Assembly (NCBI GenBank): GCA_017529925.1
Contig: JAFXMZ010000004.1
Coordinates: 58,797 to 122,796 of the forward strand
DNA: 64,000 bases
Reading direction: 5' to 3'
Source: Clostridiales bacterium
GTDB taxonomy: Bacteria > Bacillota > Clostridia > Saccharofermentanales > Saccharofermentanaceae
Shown here: positions 45,267 to 54,120 of the stretch, piece after piece
Layout of the letters: each line of letters opens with the position of its first letter
Position numbering within the stretch: the first letter of the stretch is position 1
Notes under the pieces: generated by a model
Database searches by the model: none
Told to the model about the DNA's origin: nothing
Seen by the model: the letters and a program-made list of their open reading frames with translations, nothing else
Program-made: the position numbers and the translations under genes

Positions 45267-46583
45267 ATGTCGAAAACAATATCATTCGTTAAAGGTAAAG
45301 GAAGCATTAACCATAACAACAGAGAATTTACAGCAAAGAACGTGGATGCGTCAAGAACGTCCATGAACGTCGTTTATGTACAGATCCCGATAGAGGAAGC
45401 ATATGAAGAGATATTCGGACAGGCTGTCAATGAATACAATGCCAAGCAAAAAAGAAGCGACAGGAAGATAGGCAATTATCTTTCCAAGATAAAGCAGTCC
45501 AAAAACAATGAGAAGGTCTTTTATGAGACGGTCGTGCAGATCGGCAAGAGAGACGATACCGGGATATTGGACGAAGACGGCAACATCACGGAAGATGCAA
45601 AGCTGGCTAAAGAAGTATTGGACGAATACGCAAGGACATTTCAGAAGCGTAATCCGAACCTGATACTTTTCAATGCGGTACTGCACATGGATGAGGCTAC
45701 CCCTCATCTCCACCTTGACTATATCCCCGTAGCACACGGATATAAGACAGGGCTGAAAACAAGGAACAGCTTATCTAAGGGATTACAGGAAATGGGAATC
45801 GCTCCTGCTATCGGCAAGAACGACACTGAGACGATGCACTGGCAGAAACGAGAAAGAGATCACATAGCGGAATTATGCAAAGCCAGAGGGATAGAAACAG
45901 AGGTTCTCGGTATAGTCCGGGACAATTACACCATACCTGAATATAAAGCAGCAATGCGTGAGAAAGAAGAAGCTGAAGCCGAACTCGAGATACTGAACTC
46001 CGAGAAAGAGGAAGCAATCTCGCAGATAAATACTACCGATTCGCAGATCGTAAGCAATTGCGTGGTAATTGACGAGCAGGAAGAAACCTTAAAGCTGATA
46101 AAGAAGCAGATCGAAGATGCGGAGCTGAGGATCAAAACCAAGCAGGAAGAGATCAGCAGCATCGCCGAAGCGATGAAACCGTCAGATGCAGAACTGAAGG
46201 AAATCGAATCAAATGTAACATCTGTTCCCGCCATGTTCGGAAAAGAACCGATGGTAAAGATGCCACGCAGGTTATACGACAGACTTATAGCCAGATATCG
46301 ACTTGCAGACACGCTTGAAAGGCTTTATCACGACTATGAGCATAAAACAAGGACTCTAAAGATAAGGGTTGATGAGCTCAAGGCGGAAGTAGCTTTCCTA
46401 AAAGATAAAGTTCAGAAGTTTACAGACTTCATTGAAGCCAAAGGGCTTGTAGAAGCTTTCAAGGAGTTCCTGAATCCCAAGAAGGCTATCGAAAAAGTAA
46501 GAGAAAACAGTGTCAGGATAGCTCCGCAAAGGGCAAGCGTTCCTATTCCGGCAAAGAAGAAAAAGAGCGGATCAGCAAGATAA
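45267..46583 (+). CDS. mob: MobV (Pre/Mob) family relaxase
   Basis: DNA-nicking relaxase of 438 residues that starts mobilization. The N-terminal 200 residues hold the catalytic region with the His motif HMDEATPHLHLDYIPV and an N-terminal NVDASRTSMN stretch. The remainder is a long coiled coil (about 225-310 and 350-400) and a basic tail (PAKKKKSGSAR). AAAGGAGGT precedes the ATG. It would use transfer machinery of another element. Confidence 0.9.
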   Translation: MSKTISFVKGKGSINHNNREFTAKNVDASRTSMNVVYVQIPIEEAYEEIFGQAVNEYNAKQKRSDRKIGNYLSKIKQSKNNEKVFYETVVQIGKRDDTGILDEDGNITEDAKLAKEVLDEYARTFQKRNPNLILFNAVLHMDEATPHLHLDYIPVAHGYKTGLKTRNSLSKGLQEMGIAPAIGKNDTETMHWQKRERDHIAELCKARGIETEVLGIVRDNYTIPEYKAAMREKEEAEAELEILNSEKEEAISQINTTDSQIVSNCVVIDEQEETLKLIKKQIEDAELRIKTKQEEISSIAEAMKPSDAELKEIESNVTSVPAMFGKEPMVKMPRRLYDRLIARYRLADTLERLYHDYEHKTRTLKIRVDELKAEVAFLKDKVQKFTDFIEAKGLVEAFKEFLNPKKAIEKVRENSVRIAPQRASVPIPAKKKKSGSAR

Positions 46584-46665
46584 CAGCATAAACAAGAGAC
46601 ATTATCTTCACGGGACTGTAACACTTTTTTCTTTACTTATTATTATCCAAGAAGTAAAATTATAG

Positions 46666-46750
46666 TGCGACACAACCGAATACATCAACGACGGCTGACG
46701 TTTGGTAAAAACGTTAGTCTCTTTTCCGTCGTTGATGGAGTTGTGTCGCA
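46666..46750 (+). ncRNA. Long hairpin before the cargo gene (structured leader or small RNA)
   Basis: An 85-base inverted repeat with three stacked stems: TGCGACACAAC/GTTGTGTCGCA (11 bp), CATCAACGACGG/CCGTCGTTGATG (12 bp) and CTGACGTTT/AAACGTTAG (9 bp, one G-T), around a 5-base tip. An internal loop of 6 and 2 bases and an 8-base bulge interrupt it. A TATAGT lies just upstream and an intrinsic terminator 24 bases downstream. It could be a small RNA, an attenuator leader or a DNA replication/recombination hairpin. Confidence 0.6.
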
Positions 46751-46773
46751 GCAATTGAGGCTAGCGCTTTTCG

Positions 46774-46806
46774 GTGCGGTAGCTTCGGTTGCCGCACTTT
46801 TTTATT
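46774..46806 (+). terminator. Intrinsic terminator directly upstream of the cargo ligase
   Basis: GTGCGGTA pairs with TGCCGCAC-type sequence (8 bp, one G-T) over an 8-base loop, followed by TTTTTTATT. It ends only 15 bases before the ligase ATG, so transcripts from upstream would normally stop before that gene. Confidence 0.75.
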
Positions 46807-46820
46807 GCGAGGAAAAAATA

Positions 46821-48569
46821 ATGGCTGAGAACATGGAGTTAACAGGTTATTCATCTATAGACAAACCGTGGGAAAAATACTACAGGAATTCTGCAAGCAA
46901 AGATTTGAGTGAATACCATAGAGTGTACGACATGATTTTTGCAAGCAATAGAATGGATGCTGAGGCTTTGGGCTTTTTGGATGGAGATTGTTCATGGACG
47001 TTTGGCAAACTAAAGAAAACAACCGACAAATGTATGGATGCGCTAATAAAAAACGATGTAAAACAAGGTGATACCGTTCTTCTTGGCATCACTAATACCC
47101 CTGAGATAGTGGCGGTTATTATTGCAATTGTTTCTATTGGAGCAGTTGTTAAGCTTTTTGATATAAGAGCTAGCGAATCAGATATTAAAGAGTATATTGA
47201 AGCAGATAAATGTAAATGCGTAATTGCGTTGGAAACAATCGTGCTGCCTAAGATTGATTCTATAATTTGTGATACTTCTGTTGAGAAAGTATTTGTGCTT
47301 AGACCATCAAATTCGCTTTCGACTATAGAAAAAGCAAAATATGCATTCAAACACATTTTAGGATTGTCCGATATAAAGACGGAACCGCTACCAAACGATG
47401 GTAGACACTTTGAATTAACAAATATAATCAATTCTGGTGATGAAAAAAATACTTGCTTCAACAAGTTCAATGATAAAAATCCTGCTTTCAAGGTACAATC
47501 AAGCGGAACTACTGGAAAAGCAAAAACGATAGTTCACTCAGAACGATCTGCGGTTGAATTTGCTAAATCGATTTCTCGAGTAGACTTACCGATTGGTGAA
47601 GGTAAAAAAGTCTTAGTTGCTCTTCCCCCGTGGATTGCATATGGCATAGGTGATGCGATACTTATGTCTTTAGCCCTTGGCGCAAAAGTTATGTTGTGTG
47701 CTGATTTTGAACCGAATGCTGTATATAGAAACATAGGAAACTTTACTCTGTCTTATGCTGCTCCTTTTCACTATAGATATATCAGAGAGCATTATAATGA
47801 GTTAAGTGAAAAACAAAAGAATGACTTATCTAGAGTTGAGTGCATGATTACCGGAGGAGATAAATACTCTGCAACAGAAAACGAAGAGGATGAGGAGCTA
47901 TTTAAAACAATAATTGTTAATGGATATGGTAATAACGAAGATTGGGGTGCTTTGTCTGTCAACCCTGTAAAAGCTAATCGTTATGGTAGTGTTGGCATTC
48001 CCAAATATGGAGAAATCACAATAATCTATGACAGTGATACTGAACAAGAATTAAAATATGGAGAAATTGGAGAAATATGCACTTTATCGCAGACATGCTT
48101 TCTTGAGTATCAAAACAATCCCGAAGCTACATCTAATACAAAAAGACTTCACAAAGACGGAAAAATGTGGTTGCACACGGGGGATTTAGGCTATATTGAT
48201 TCAGATGGATATATTTATATTAGCGGACGCAATGAGAGAGTAATTACGCGATTAGGATTTAAACTATCTGCATATACTATAGAAGATGCTATTACATCAT
48301 TACCGTTAATTAGCGAATGCGTTACTGTTGAAGTTCCTGATAAGGAAGAAGAGCATGTCCCGATGGCTTTTATAGTGAAAAGCAATGACTGTAGTATTGG
48401 GAATGATGAATTAATACAAGCCGTTGATCAGGCGTGTCATCATCTACTTAAAGATAATGAAATACCCAAATACATAAAGGTTGAAGAACGTTTGAGGTAT
48501 ACTGATAACAACAAATATGATTTTAGGTATTATGAACGTCTTGGAAAAGCATATGTTGAGAGTTTATAA
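46821..48569 (+). CDS. Adenylate-forming ligase (acyl-CoA synthetase-like), element cargo
   Basis: ANL-superfamily enzyme of 582 residues that adenylates a carboxylic acid. P-loop motif SSGTTGKAKTIVHS, NGYGNNEDWG, LHTGDLGYIDSDGYIYISG and a C-terminal Lys in TDNNKYDF are all present. The gene is much richer in A and T than the rest of the window (TTA, ATA, AAT codons), which points to a separate origin. No carrier protein, thioesterase or partner is in the element. The ATG at 46821 with GAGGAAAAAATA upstream is chosen; an earlier in-frame start would read through the hairpin and terminator. Confidence 0.82.
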   Translation: MAENMELTGYSSIDKPWEKYYRNSASKDLSEYHRVYDMIFASNRMDAEALGFLDGDCSWTFGKLKKTTDKCMDALIKNDVKQGDTVLLGITNTPEIVAVIIAIVSIGAVVKLFDIRASESDIKEYIEADKCKCVIALETIVLPKIDSIICDTSVEKVFVLRPSNSLSTIEKAKYAFKHILGLSDIKTEPLPNDGRHFELTNIINSGDEKNTCFNKFNDKNPAFKVQSSGTTGKAKTIVHSERSAVEFAKSISRVDLPIGEGKKVLVALPPWIAYGIGDAILMSLALGAKVMLCADFEPNAVYRNIGNFTLSYAAPFHYRYIREHYNELSEKQKNDLSRVECMITGGDKYSATENEEDEELFKTIIVNGYGNNEDWGALSVNPVKANRYGSVGIPKYGEITIIYDSDTEQELKYGEIGEICTLSQTCFLEYQNNPEATSNTKRLHKDGKMWLHTGDLGYIDSDGYIYISGRNERVITRLGFKLSAYTIEDAITSLPLISECVTVEVPDKEEEHVPMAFIVKSNDCSIGNDELIQAVDQACHHLLKDNEIPKYIKVEERLRYTDNNKYDFRYYERLGKAYVESL

Positions 48570-48645
48570 GTCAAATATGTTTTTTCGAAAATGAATTTCA
48601 ACAGTCCGATGCCATTTTGTGTTATATAGTGTTACTTAATAATTG

Positions 48646-48720
48646 TTCCCTTGTTATTTCCCTTATCAACGTCGTAATATCAAAAGGGACGACAAATCAC
48701 AAGGGAAAACTTAAGGGAAA
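48646..48720. repeat. Right integrase arm-site cluster
   Basis: TTCCCTTGT, TTTCCCTTAT, AAAAGGGA, AAGGGAAA and TAAGGGAAA lie within 75 bases between the cargo gene and the right core. They mirror the cluster at the left end. About 100 AT-rich bases without a gene follow to the core at 48817. Confidence 0.65.
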
Positions 48721-48825
48721 GAAGACTTGATTAAATCTCAGTGTTTATAAGGGGTTGAGGGCTTTTCTGTAAAAAGATATAACAGCTGATATAATCTAAA
48801 AAAGTGATGATTTTATTATCGCAAT

Positions 48826-49545
48826 ATACTTAACCGAAGGATAATCAGACGTCAGAATGTCGTATGTGTATATAGCATTTTGAGCTGTAGTAAGTGAATC
48901 ATCTTCAACGATTATCCTGTCCTCTTCTATTCCCTGATCTATAAGCCACCCGACCATCATGCCGGCTTCTGTTACAGACTCGTTCTCGGTAGCTGTTCCT
49001 CCGCCTGTGCAGACAATATAAGAATCCGGATATTTGACAGCACTGTTATATGCAACCGTCAATCTGTTGATCAGCTCATCTTTCATTGATCCGTCGGGAT
49101 TCAGCTGAAACCCGAGAACAACAATGCAGAGTTCATCAGTATCGGGTAATCCGTCCGGAAGAACATCATAATTAAGGGGCTGTCCAAGATCGTCCGAACG
49201 CCACAGATCCATTATCTTTGCCCAGCGGATTCCGGCATCTGTATCCACGGAAGAAAGCTCATTCAGGAGTTCATCAACCTTGTTATCAGCTTCTTCTCCG
49301 TATGAACCGTAATCCACCACCATCTCCTCAATATACTTCTGGATAGTATCAGGATCGCCGGAAACGCTTTCAGCAAGCGGTATTTTTTCAGTCGTCAGGC
49401 CCTTTTCCGCTGACTCTGTCCCGGCTTCCTTTGTGCAGCTGCAAAGTGCTGCCATCAGGCAGAATGTAACGATACATGCTGTTATCCGCAGTGCAGACCC
49501 GGCGTTTTTTCTATTGATCATAGATCTTCTAATAAACAACCTCAT
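48826..49545 (-). pseudogene. 5' part of the interrupted DUF218 lipoprotein gene
   Basis: Two hundred and forty codons of a lipoprotein (signal ending LMAALCSC) with the DUF218/YdcF core: VVLGFQLNPDGSMKDELINR, YIVCTGGGTATENESVTEA, GIEEDRIIVEDDSLTTAQNA. The frame continues nine codons into the element and stops at 48796. Its last quarter is at 42374-42640. DUF218 proteins act in envelope or vancomycin-related functions in other bacteria. The truncated product lacks the conserved SDYH motif and is probably inactive. Confidence 0.85.
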
Positions 49546-49595
49546 TCAGTTTTCGCTGTTGATCGTACCAACATCTGGATTATACCACAACAAAG

Positions 49596-49627
49596 ATACC
49601 GCCCGGCCGTATAAGGTCAAGCGGTAT
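49596..49627. repeat. ATACCGC repeat, copy R0 (hairpin only)
   Basis: ATACCGC...GCGGTAT with an 18-base centre. It is the most diverged copy and has no tRNA-like tail. It follows the β-helix lipoprotein gene end on the minus strand and may act as its terminator. Confidence 0.65.
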
Positions 49628-49687
49628 ATGTTATTATGCTCAGGCCTTTCGAAAAGCCGAAAACGTCTTTCTGAGAAGGATTATTCT

Positions 49688-51172
49688 TCAATCATCTTCC
49701 GGTCTTGCAGGCGGCTCCCGGCCATCACCACCGGGACCTCCCTGAGGAGGGTCGCCTGAAGGGGGATCTCCGGGCATTCCATCAGGCGGATCACCTTGAG
49801 GCTTTTCGCCCGACGGAGGATCTCCCGGCACATTACCCGGCTGACCAACGCCTGATGAAGATGTTGTCATCTCGATCGCAATCCCCGTGGAAGCCGTTCC
49901 CGGATTATATGCTACGCCATTGATGTAAAGAGTATGTCCGTTGAGATCGATCCCGTCTGCATCGCAGGTTAGTCCTGAGATGTAGGAATCGCCTGTAAGC
50001 ACCCACTTGGAACCTGATTCGATTTCCACATATACTTCACCTTCGTTTGCCGAATTGATCGCTCCCGTATAAGTCGAACCGGATGCGAGATACATATTAA
50101 GCGCAGAAACGCTGTCAACTAAGATATCTCCGTCCTGGGTCTGGTAATTCAGATAGAGATTCACCTGACCGCCGTTAGAACCTTCGTTTCCCCATCCGGC
50201 TGCTGCAGCTCTTAAGAAGACTCCGTCAGCATCCTGATTTACGATCTCGACATTTGTAAGAGTAATAGTAGCGACAGTATTATTGACGAAGAATATATCG
50301 CCATTAACATTTGTTAATGATCCGCCATCCATCGTGAATGATGCTGTACCTTCAGCCGCATCACCTGACATGGACTGATAGATCATTACAGCCTGATACC
50401 AATCGGACTTATCGCTGTTTTTTGTGTTGTTATCAGCAATCAGTGTTACGTTATTAAGTGTTACGGAATTGCGGCCTTCAACAACAACGCCCTGGGATGC
50501 CGTTGATTCAAGCATTGCATCGCTGATCGTGATATCAGCAGTGGAGTAGATAACAGGAGATCCTGTTCCATCCGTCGTATAGTTACCGCCGGTAACTGTT
50601 ACCGTACCGCCGCCGCGGTCGGATCTTATTGCAGCGGAGGAATTGCCTGTTGTATGGATATCCAGATCCACAGCATTCATCGTGCCACCGCCGGTCGTCA
50701 TCAGGCCACCGGAGCAGTTGCCGCTTGTTGTAATAACGGAATCACTTATATTGACTGTCGTACCTTCTCCATATGAGAAAACGGCATTTGCGTGTGTACC
50801 ATTTGTATCAACAGTTATATTTGTGAGAGTAAGTGTACCTCCGTTTGTTGCAAAGACCGCTGCATTGTCTCCGTAGAAATCAGCTTCATCACCGGAATCC
50901 GAATCTCCGGTCTTGGTAACACTGATATCAGAATATACTGCTGTTTCTCCATCAACTTCTATAGCATGTTCGCCGTCATTGGAATTCGTTATGTCTTCCG
51001 ATTCTTTTTCATCATCTGATGTCTTCTCTTCTGAAGCTGCAGATGCAGCCGAACTTTCAGAAGCAGACTGTGATGTTTTATTCTCCTCTGTCTTAGCGCA
51101 TGCCGATATTGATAAGGCGAGAGATGCAGCTGTCGTCAGAGCCAGGATCTTTATAAACTTCTTCTGTTTCAT
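49688..51172 (-). CDS. Surface lipoprotein with beta-helix repeats and Pro/Gly-rich tail
   Basis: A secreted lipoprotein of 494 residues. The signal peptide ends LALSISACAK. A Ser/Glu linker (about 30-70) is followed by a right-handed beta-helix with rungs such as GGTLTLTNITVDTNGTHANAV and ADITISDAMLES. Gly, Asn and Thr are frequent. The last 45 residues are a Pro-Gly-Asp repeat (GDPPSGEKPQGDPPDG). Adhesin or glycan-binding function is likely; no catalytic residues are seen. The ATG at 51172 has GGAGG upstream. Confidence 0.82.
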   Translation of the reverse strand: MKQKKFIKILALTTAASLALSISACAKTEENKTSQSASESSAASAASEEKTSDDEKESEDITNSNDGEHAIEVDGETAVYSDISVTKTGDSDSGDEADFYGDNAAVFATNGGTLTLTNITVDTNGTHANAVFSYGEGTTVNISDSVITTSGNCSGGLMTTGGGTMNAVDLDIHTTGNSSAAIRSDRGGGTVTVTGGNYTTDGTGSPVIYSTADITISDAMLESTASQGVVVEGRNSVTLNNVTLIADNNTKNSDKSDWYQAVMIYQSMSGDAAEGTASFTMDGGSLTNVNGDIFFVNNTVATITLTNVEIVNQDADGVFLRAAAAGWGNEGSNGGQVNLYLNYQTQDGDILVDSVSALNMYLASGSTYTGAINSANEGEVYVEIESGSKWVLTGDSYISGLTCDADGIDLNGHTLYINGVAYNPGTASTGIAIEMTTSSSGVGQPGNVPGDPPSGEKPQGDPPDGMPGDPPSGDPPQGGPGGDGREPPARPEDD

Positions 51173-51348
51173 GATGAGCACCTCCTATCGTGGTTTCTGA
51201 GTATACTGTATTGTCCCAACCTTAATTGAACCTGAAAATATCATATGGATTCCGTGGCAGATGTGCGGCAAAGCAAAAAACGTCTGATTCCCTGCGGGCA
51301 CTAAAATGTCCGGAAAGCATATAAAATACAATTATTGTCAGACACAAT

Positions 51349-51377
51349 AATCCCGTAAACTGCGTGTTTACGGGATT
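51349..51377. terminator. Intrinsic terminator
   Basis: AATCCCGTAAAC and GTTTACGGGATT form a perfect 12 bp stem with a 5-base loop. It lies between the HD-domain gene end (51513) and the beta-helix gene start (51172). The remaining 51180-51512 spacer shows no gene. Confidence 0.8.
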
Positions 51378-51512
51378 TATAAGCGATCCATCTTTTGCGT
51401 ATGCATTTATCCTTTTCATTCGCATCAAAATATGCCACTACTCCAGCCGATCACCAAAAAGAAAATATATACAGCTATATCAATACTATGCTTATTATAT
51501 TTGTTGCTCTTC

Positions 51513-52079
51513 TCATGTCCCTTCCTGTTCTATCTTATCAAGTGTATCTTCCAATATTGCTTTTCTTAACTCTGTGAGCCACTCCGAAAAAGCAACCGTA
51601 TCGAAGGCATACGTCCTGTTCAACTCATACTCATTTTCCGACCATGTACTCAAAGAGGATTCATTGTGCTGGATCAATGCTTCAAGTTTATCGAGAGCCT
51701 TATATACTTTGGCTTCCATTGTCTCCTGTGCATCCATTTCCCTGTACAGAGCGGAAAGGTCGGAAGATAATTCCTCCGGAAGTGACTTTACCCATTGCTC
51801 TAACAAGGAGTCTTCCACATCACGGTCTGAGTCTGTCTTAACAAATGTAGGAATATCACCTGTAAAACACTCTCCCAGATCGTGAACAATACACATGCTG
51901 ACGACCTTATCTGTATCAAGATCAGGAAACTCGCGCCTAAGGAGTAAGGCCATAAGAGATACTCTCCAGCTGTGTTCGGCAACACTTTCCGTTCTTCCGT
52001 TTGTGGTCGTGCAATGGCGCGGTGTATCTTTAAGCCTTTCGGCTACATGAAGTATCTCCAGGTATTCACGTGCAGTCAT
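51513..52079 (-). CDS. HD-domain phosphohydrolase, YfbR/HDDC2 type
   Basis: A metal-dependent phosphohydrolase of 188 residues like 5'-deoxynucleotidases. Metal ligands are in EHSWRVSLMA and CIVHDLGECFTGD, the HD pair. It probably acts on deoxynucleoside monophosphates. Its start lies 2 bases after the stop of the TfoX-like gene. Confidence 0.86.
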   Translation of the reverse strand: MTAREYLEILHVAERLKDTPRHCTTTNGRTESVAEHSWRVSLMALLLRREFPDLDTDKVVSMCIVHDLGECFTGDIPTFVKTDSDRDVEDSLLEQWVKSLPEELSSDLSALYREMDAQETMEAKVYKALDKLEALIQHNESSLSTWSENEYELNRTYAFDTVAFSEWLTELRKAILEDTLDKIEQEGT

Positions 52080-52081
52080 AT

Positions 52082-52399
52082 TTATTTCGCTTTCTTTTGT
52101 TTCTTTTCTGGCAGTTCTGAATACATTCCCTTCAATAATCCTGCGATCAGATCCATATCCTCAAATCTGTCGAATACGTGCATCAGTGTTTTGGAACCTT
52201 CATACGGATAACGCAGTTCAGATCCCTCAAGCAGTCTGTCCGATGTCGGAGTCCTCTTCAAAAACAGTTCACTACCGCAAATATCACCTATCAGCTTACC
52301 ATTAAAATAAACAAGGTATCCGCCCATCATAGATCTTATGACAATATCGCCGAATGCAGAAAAACTCTCACGTACATACTCATTAAACTCATTCACCAT
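52082..52399 (-). CDS. TfoX/Sxy N-terminal domain protein
   Basis: A small protein of 105 residues: FGDIVIRSMMGGYLVYFNGKL, LFLKRTPTSDRLL, PYEGSKTLMHV. In Gammaproteobacteria TfoX controls competence; stand-alone homologues in Bacillota have no known role. The ATG at 52399 follows GGGGGTGATC. Confidence 0.8.
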   Translation of the reverse strand: MVNEFNEYVRESFSAFGDIVIRSMMGGYLVYFNGKLIGDICGSELFLKRTPTSDRLLEGSELRYPYEGSKTLMHVFDRFEDMDLIAGLLKGMYSELPEKKQKKAK

Positions 52400-52458
52400 G
52401 ATCACCCCCGCAACTCTCATTTTGTTCCATTAACTGTACTATATAAAAATGTCTGTAT

Positions 52459-52986
52459 TTACTGCTGAAGGAGACTGACTGCCTCTTCAACAGTAATGAT
52501 CTTTGCGTATCGTTTTCTCCACATGAATTCATTGAAATACTTATAAGCAGTTTCCTTATCAAAATAGGGATTATCGTAGGTCGAATTAGTATATGACGGA
52601 ACAAGCATATTGAATCCCTTTTCAAATCCGCTCTTAATCGTAGCATCCATACAGTAGTCTGTTGATACGCCTACCGTCATAATATCCTTCTCGCCCTTGC
52701 ACTGAAGATATTCCGTTAATCCTGTCATGGGATGAAAAGCGCTGTTTACATTCTTCTCAAATCGCATTTCACCTTCCCTCGGAGCGAATTCCTCGTAAAT
52801 CTCATAGTTATCTGCGGATCTGTCAAGATCTGTACCGGGGCCGTCATCATGCTGGACATATACGACCTCAACATTATTCTCTCTCGCCAGAGTTATCAGT
52901 CGTTTTATGTTATCTCTTACCGTATCGAAAGCATACAGGTTCTCGTTAAAACAGCCTTTCTGTGTATCTACGACCAATAGTATCAT
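52459..52986 (-). CDS. Isochorismatase-like cysteine hydrolase
   Basis: A cysteine hydrolase of 175 residues. The catalytic triad is Asp in LLVVDTQKG, Lys in MRFEKNVNSAF and Cys in GVSTDYCMDATIKSG. Family members cleave isochorismate, nicotinamide or other amides. The exact substrate is open. The start abuts the stop of the alpha/beta hydrolase gene. Confidence 0.88.
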   Translation of the reverse strand: MILLVVDTQKGCFNENLYAFDTVRDNIKRLITLARENNVEVVYVQHDDGPGTDLDRSADNYEIYEEFAPREGEMRFEKNVNSAFHPMTGLTEYLQCKGEKDIMTVGVSTDYCMDATIKSGFEKGFNMLVPSYTNSTYDNPYFDKETAYKYFNEFMWRKRYAKIITVEEAVSLLQQ

Positions 52987-53739
52987 TCATTTCTCCTTTG
53001 TGCTTAGGATTTCAATAAACTCATCCATATCACTCAGCATGGCAGGATGCCCGCCGTGCTCAAAGATATGTGCCTTCGCAAATGAAGTCTTCGCACATAT
53101 CTTATCGAAAAGAACCTTGCAATGCCCCTTAGGAAACATATCGTCCTCAAGGCTTCCCGTCAGCAACATAGGAACCTTCAGCTCATCTATAGGTTTATGG
53201 AAGAAATTTCCGATCTCCTCAGAATGCCTCAACACAGCATCCGTATCCGCATCGAAAACCTGCTCCCAGTCATCACCGTGAAGAGTCTTAAGATAATCGA
53301 CAAAGCCGCCAAATGTCTTCGCCTGAGCACGTCCGTTACGTATCTGTTCCGTGATCCCCGGATCAGCCTTAAGACCTTCGAAACTGTCTGCAATAAAAGA
53401 ATCAACCATCTCAGGATACTCAAGAGCCGCATTGATCGCTGCCAACGCTCCGCCACTGCTTCCGATGATCTTCACTGTCCTAAGGCCAAGATGATCGCAT
53501 AGAGCCTTAACCTGACAAGCCCAGTCAAACCACAGATCAGCTGGCCATTTTTCAATTCGGTCAGATCTTCCTCCACCCAGAAAATCGATCACGATCACTC
53601 TATACTTATCAGCAAGCTTCGGCACTATCTGATCGAACATCTTTCCACAGGAAGTATTGCCGTGAAGTAATATGAGCGGTGTACCTGAACCGGTCTCTTC
53701 GTAATAAATCTGTTTATTGTGATATGTAAAATGGCTCAT
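52987..53739 (-). CDS. Alpha/beta hydrolase
   Basis: A hydrolase of 250 residues. The oxyanion loop is LLHGNTSCGKMFD, the nucleophile Ser is in IGSSGGALAA (about 96), and a His is in FEHGGHPAML. Small-molecule ester, lactone or epoxide substrates are possible. Its first codons overlap the end of the GrpB-like remnant. Confidence 0.87.
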   Translation of the reverse strand: MSHFTYHNKQIYYEETGSGTPLILLHGNTSCGKMFDQIVPKLADKYRVIVIDFLGGGRSDRIEKWPADLWFDWACQVKALCDHLGLRTVKIIGSSGGALAAINAALEYPEMVDSFIADSFEGLKADPGITEQIRNGRAQAKTFGGFVDYLKTLHGDDWEQVFDADTDAVLRHSEEIGNFFHKPIDELKVPMLLTGSLEDDMFPKGHCKVLFDKICAKTSFAKAHIFEHGGHPAMLSDMDEFIEILSTKEK

Positions 53740-53854
53740 GTCGGACTCTCGCTTTTTTCAATATGTCATCAATGATCTCTTCTTTTCCTTTGACATAAGA
53801 TTCTCTGTCATTAGGATATCTGGCGCACAGATCTTTTTTTAATCCTATCGACAT
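53714..53854 (-). pseudogene. GrpB/UPF0157-like C-terminal remnant
   Basis: A 46-codon frame with LKKDLCARYPNDRESYVKG-KEEIIDDILKKA resembles the end of GrpB-family nucleotidyltransferase-fold proteins. There is no upstream gene body; a stop lies about a dozen codons ahead. It overlaps the alpha/beta hydrolase start. It is most likely the tail of a lost gene, though a real small protein is not excluded. Confidence 0.45.
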
Positions 53855-53920
53855 TTCTATTCCTTTAGCAGCATTTCCTGTCGACCCATCCTACTGACAC
53901 CTGAATTATATCATACAATA

Positions 53921-53985
53921 ATACCGTCCGATCCATGCGGATCAAGCGGTATCAGTTTTTGTAGAGGCGCCCCAATTGGGTTCAC
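53921..53985. repeat. ATACCGC repeat, copy R1 (type A, short)
   Basis: ATACCGTCC...GCGGTAT hairpin at 53921-53952, then GTAGAGG and CCCAATTGGG. The tRNA-like tail of other type A copies is missing. On the minus strand the hairpin is followed by TATTATTG. Confidence 0.75.
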
Positions 53986-54007
53986 TTTTTCTTTTCTATA
54001 CGTTCCG

Positions 54008-54120
54008 TCAAACGAATTCCGTAACCTTTTTTATGATAGACATATCAACGACCTTTTCTACCAGGTTTTCCTCAGCTTTGACAACATACATCACACTTCT
54101 CCCAACTGTCTTAAGCAAGA
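54008..54120 (-). pseudogene. Possible remnant reading frame
   Basis: About 37 open codons ending VVDMSIIKKVTEFV and a stop lie between repeat R1 and the serine hydrolase gene. The amphipathic pattern looks coding, but no start, partner or family is visible. Confidence 0.25.

Larger units (their letters stand above)
42632..48825. mobile_element. Integrative mobilizable element, 6.2 kb, inserted in a DUF218 gene
   Basis: The element is bounded by TATCGCAAT at 42632-42640 and 48817-48825. It carries a tyrosine integrase, XRE repressor, excisionase-like HTH, candidate oriT, MobV relaxase and a low-GC ligase. Both ends have clusters of AAGGGAA repeats that fit integrase arm sites. There are no conjugation pore genes, so it would need a helper element to transfer. 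Removing it restores a 328-codon host gene. Confidence 0.88.

Noticed and set aside
46665..46820. N-terminal extension of the cargo ligase from 46665
   Set aside because: This stretch is the long hairpin and terminator. The ATG at 46821 has a ribosome binding site and gives the usual ligase N-terminus.
42675..48743. TCAGTGTTT near both ends as the att core
   Set aside because: It is also directly repeated, but joining the flanks there does not rebuild a DUF218 protein, whereas TATCGCAAT does so exactly.
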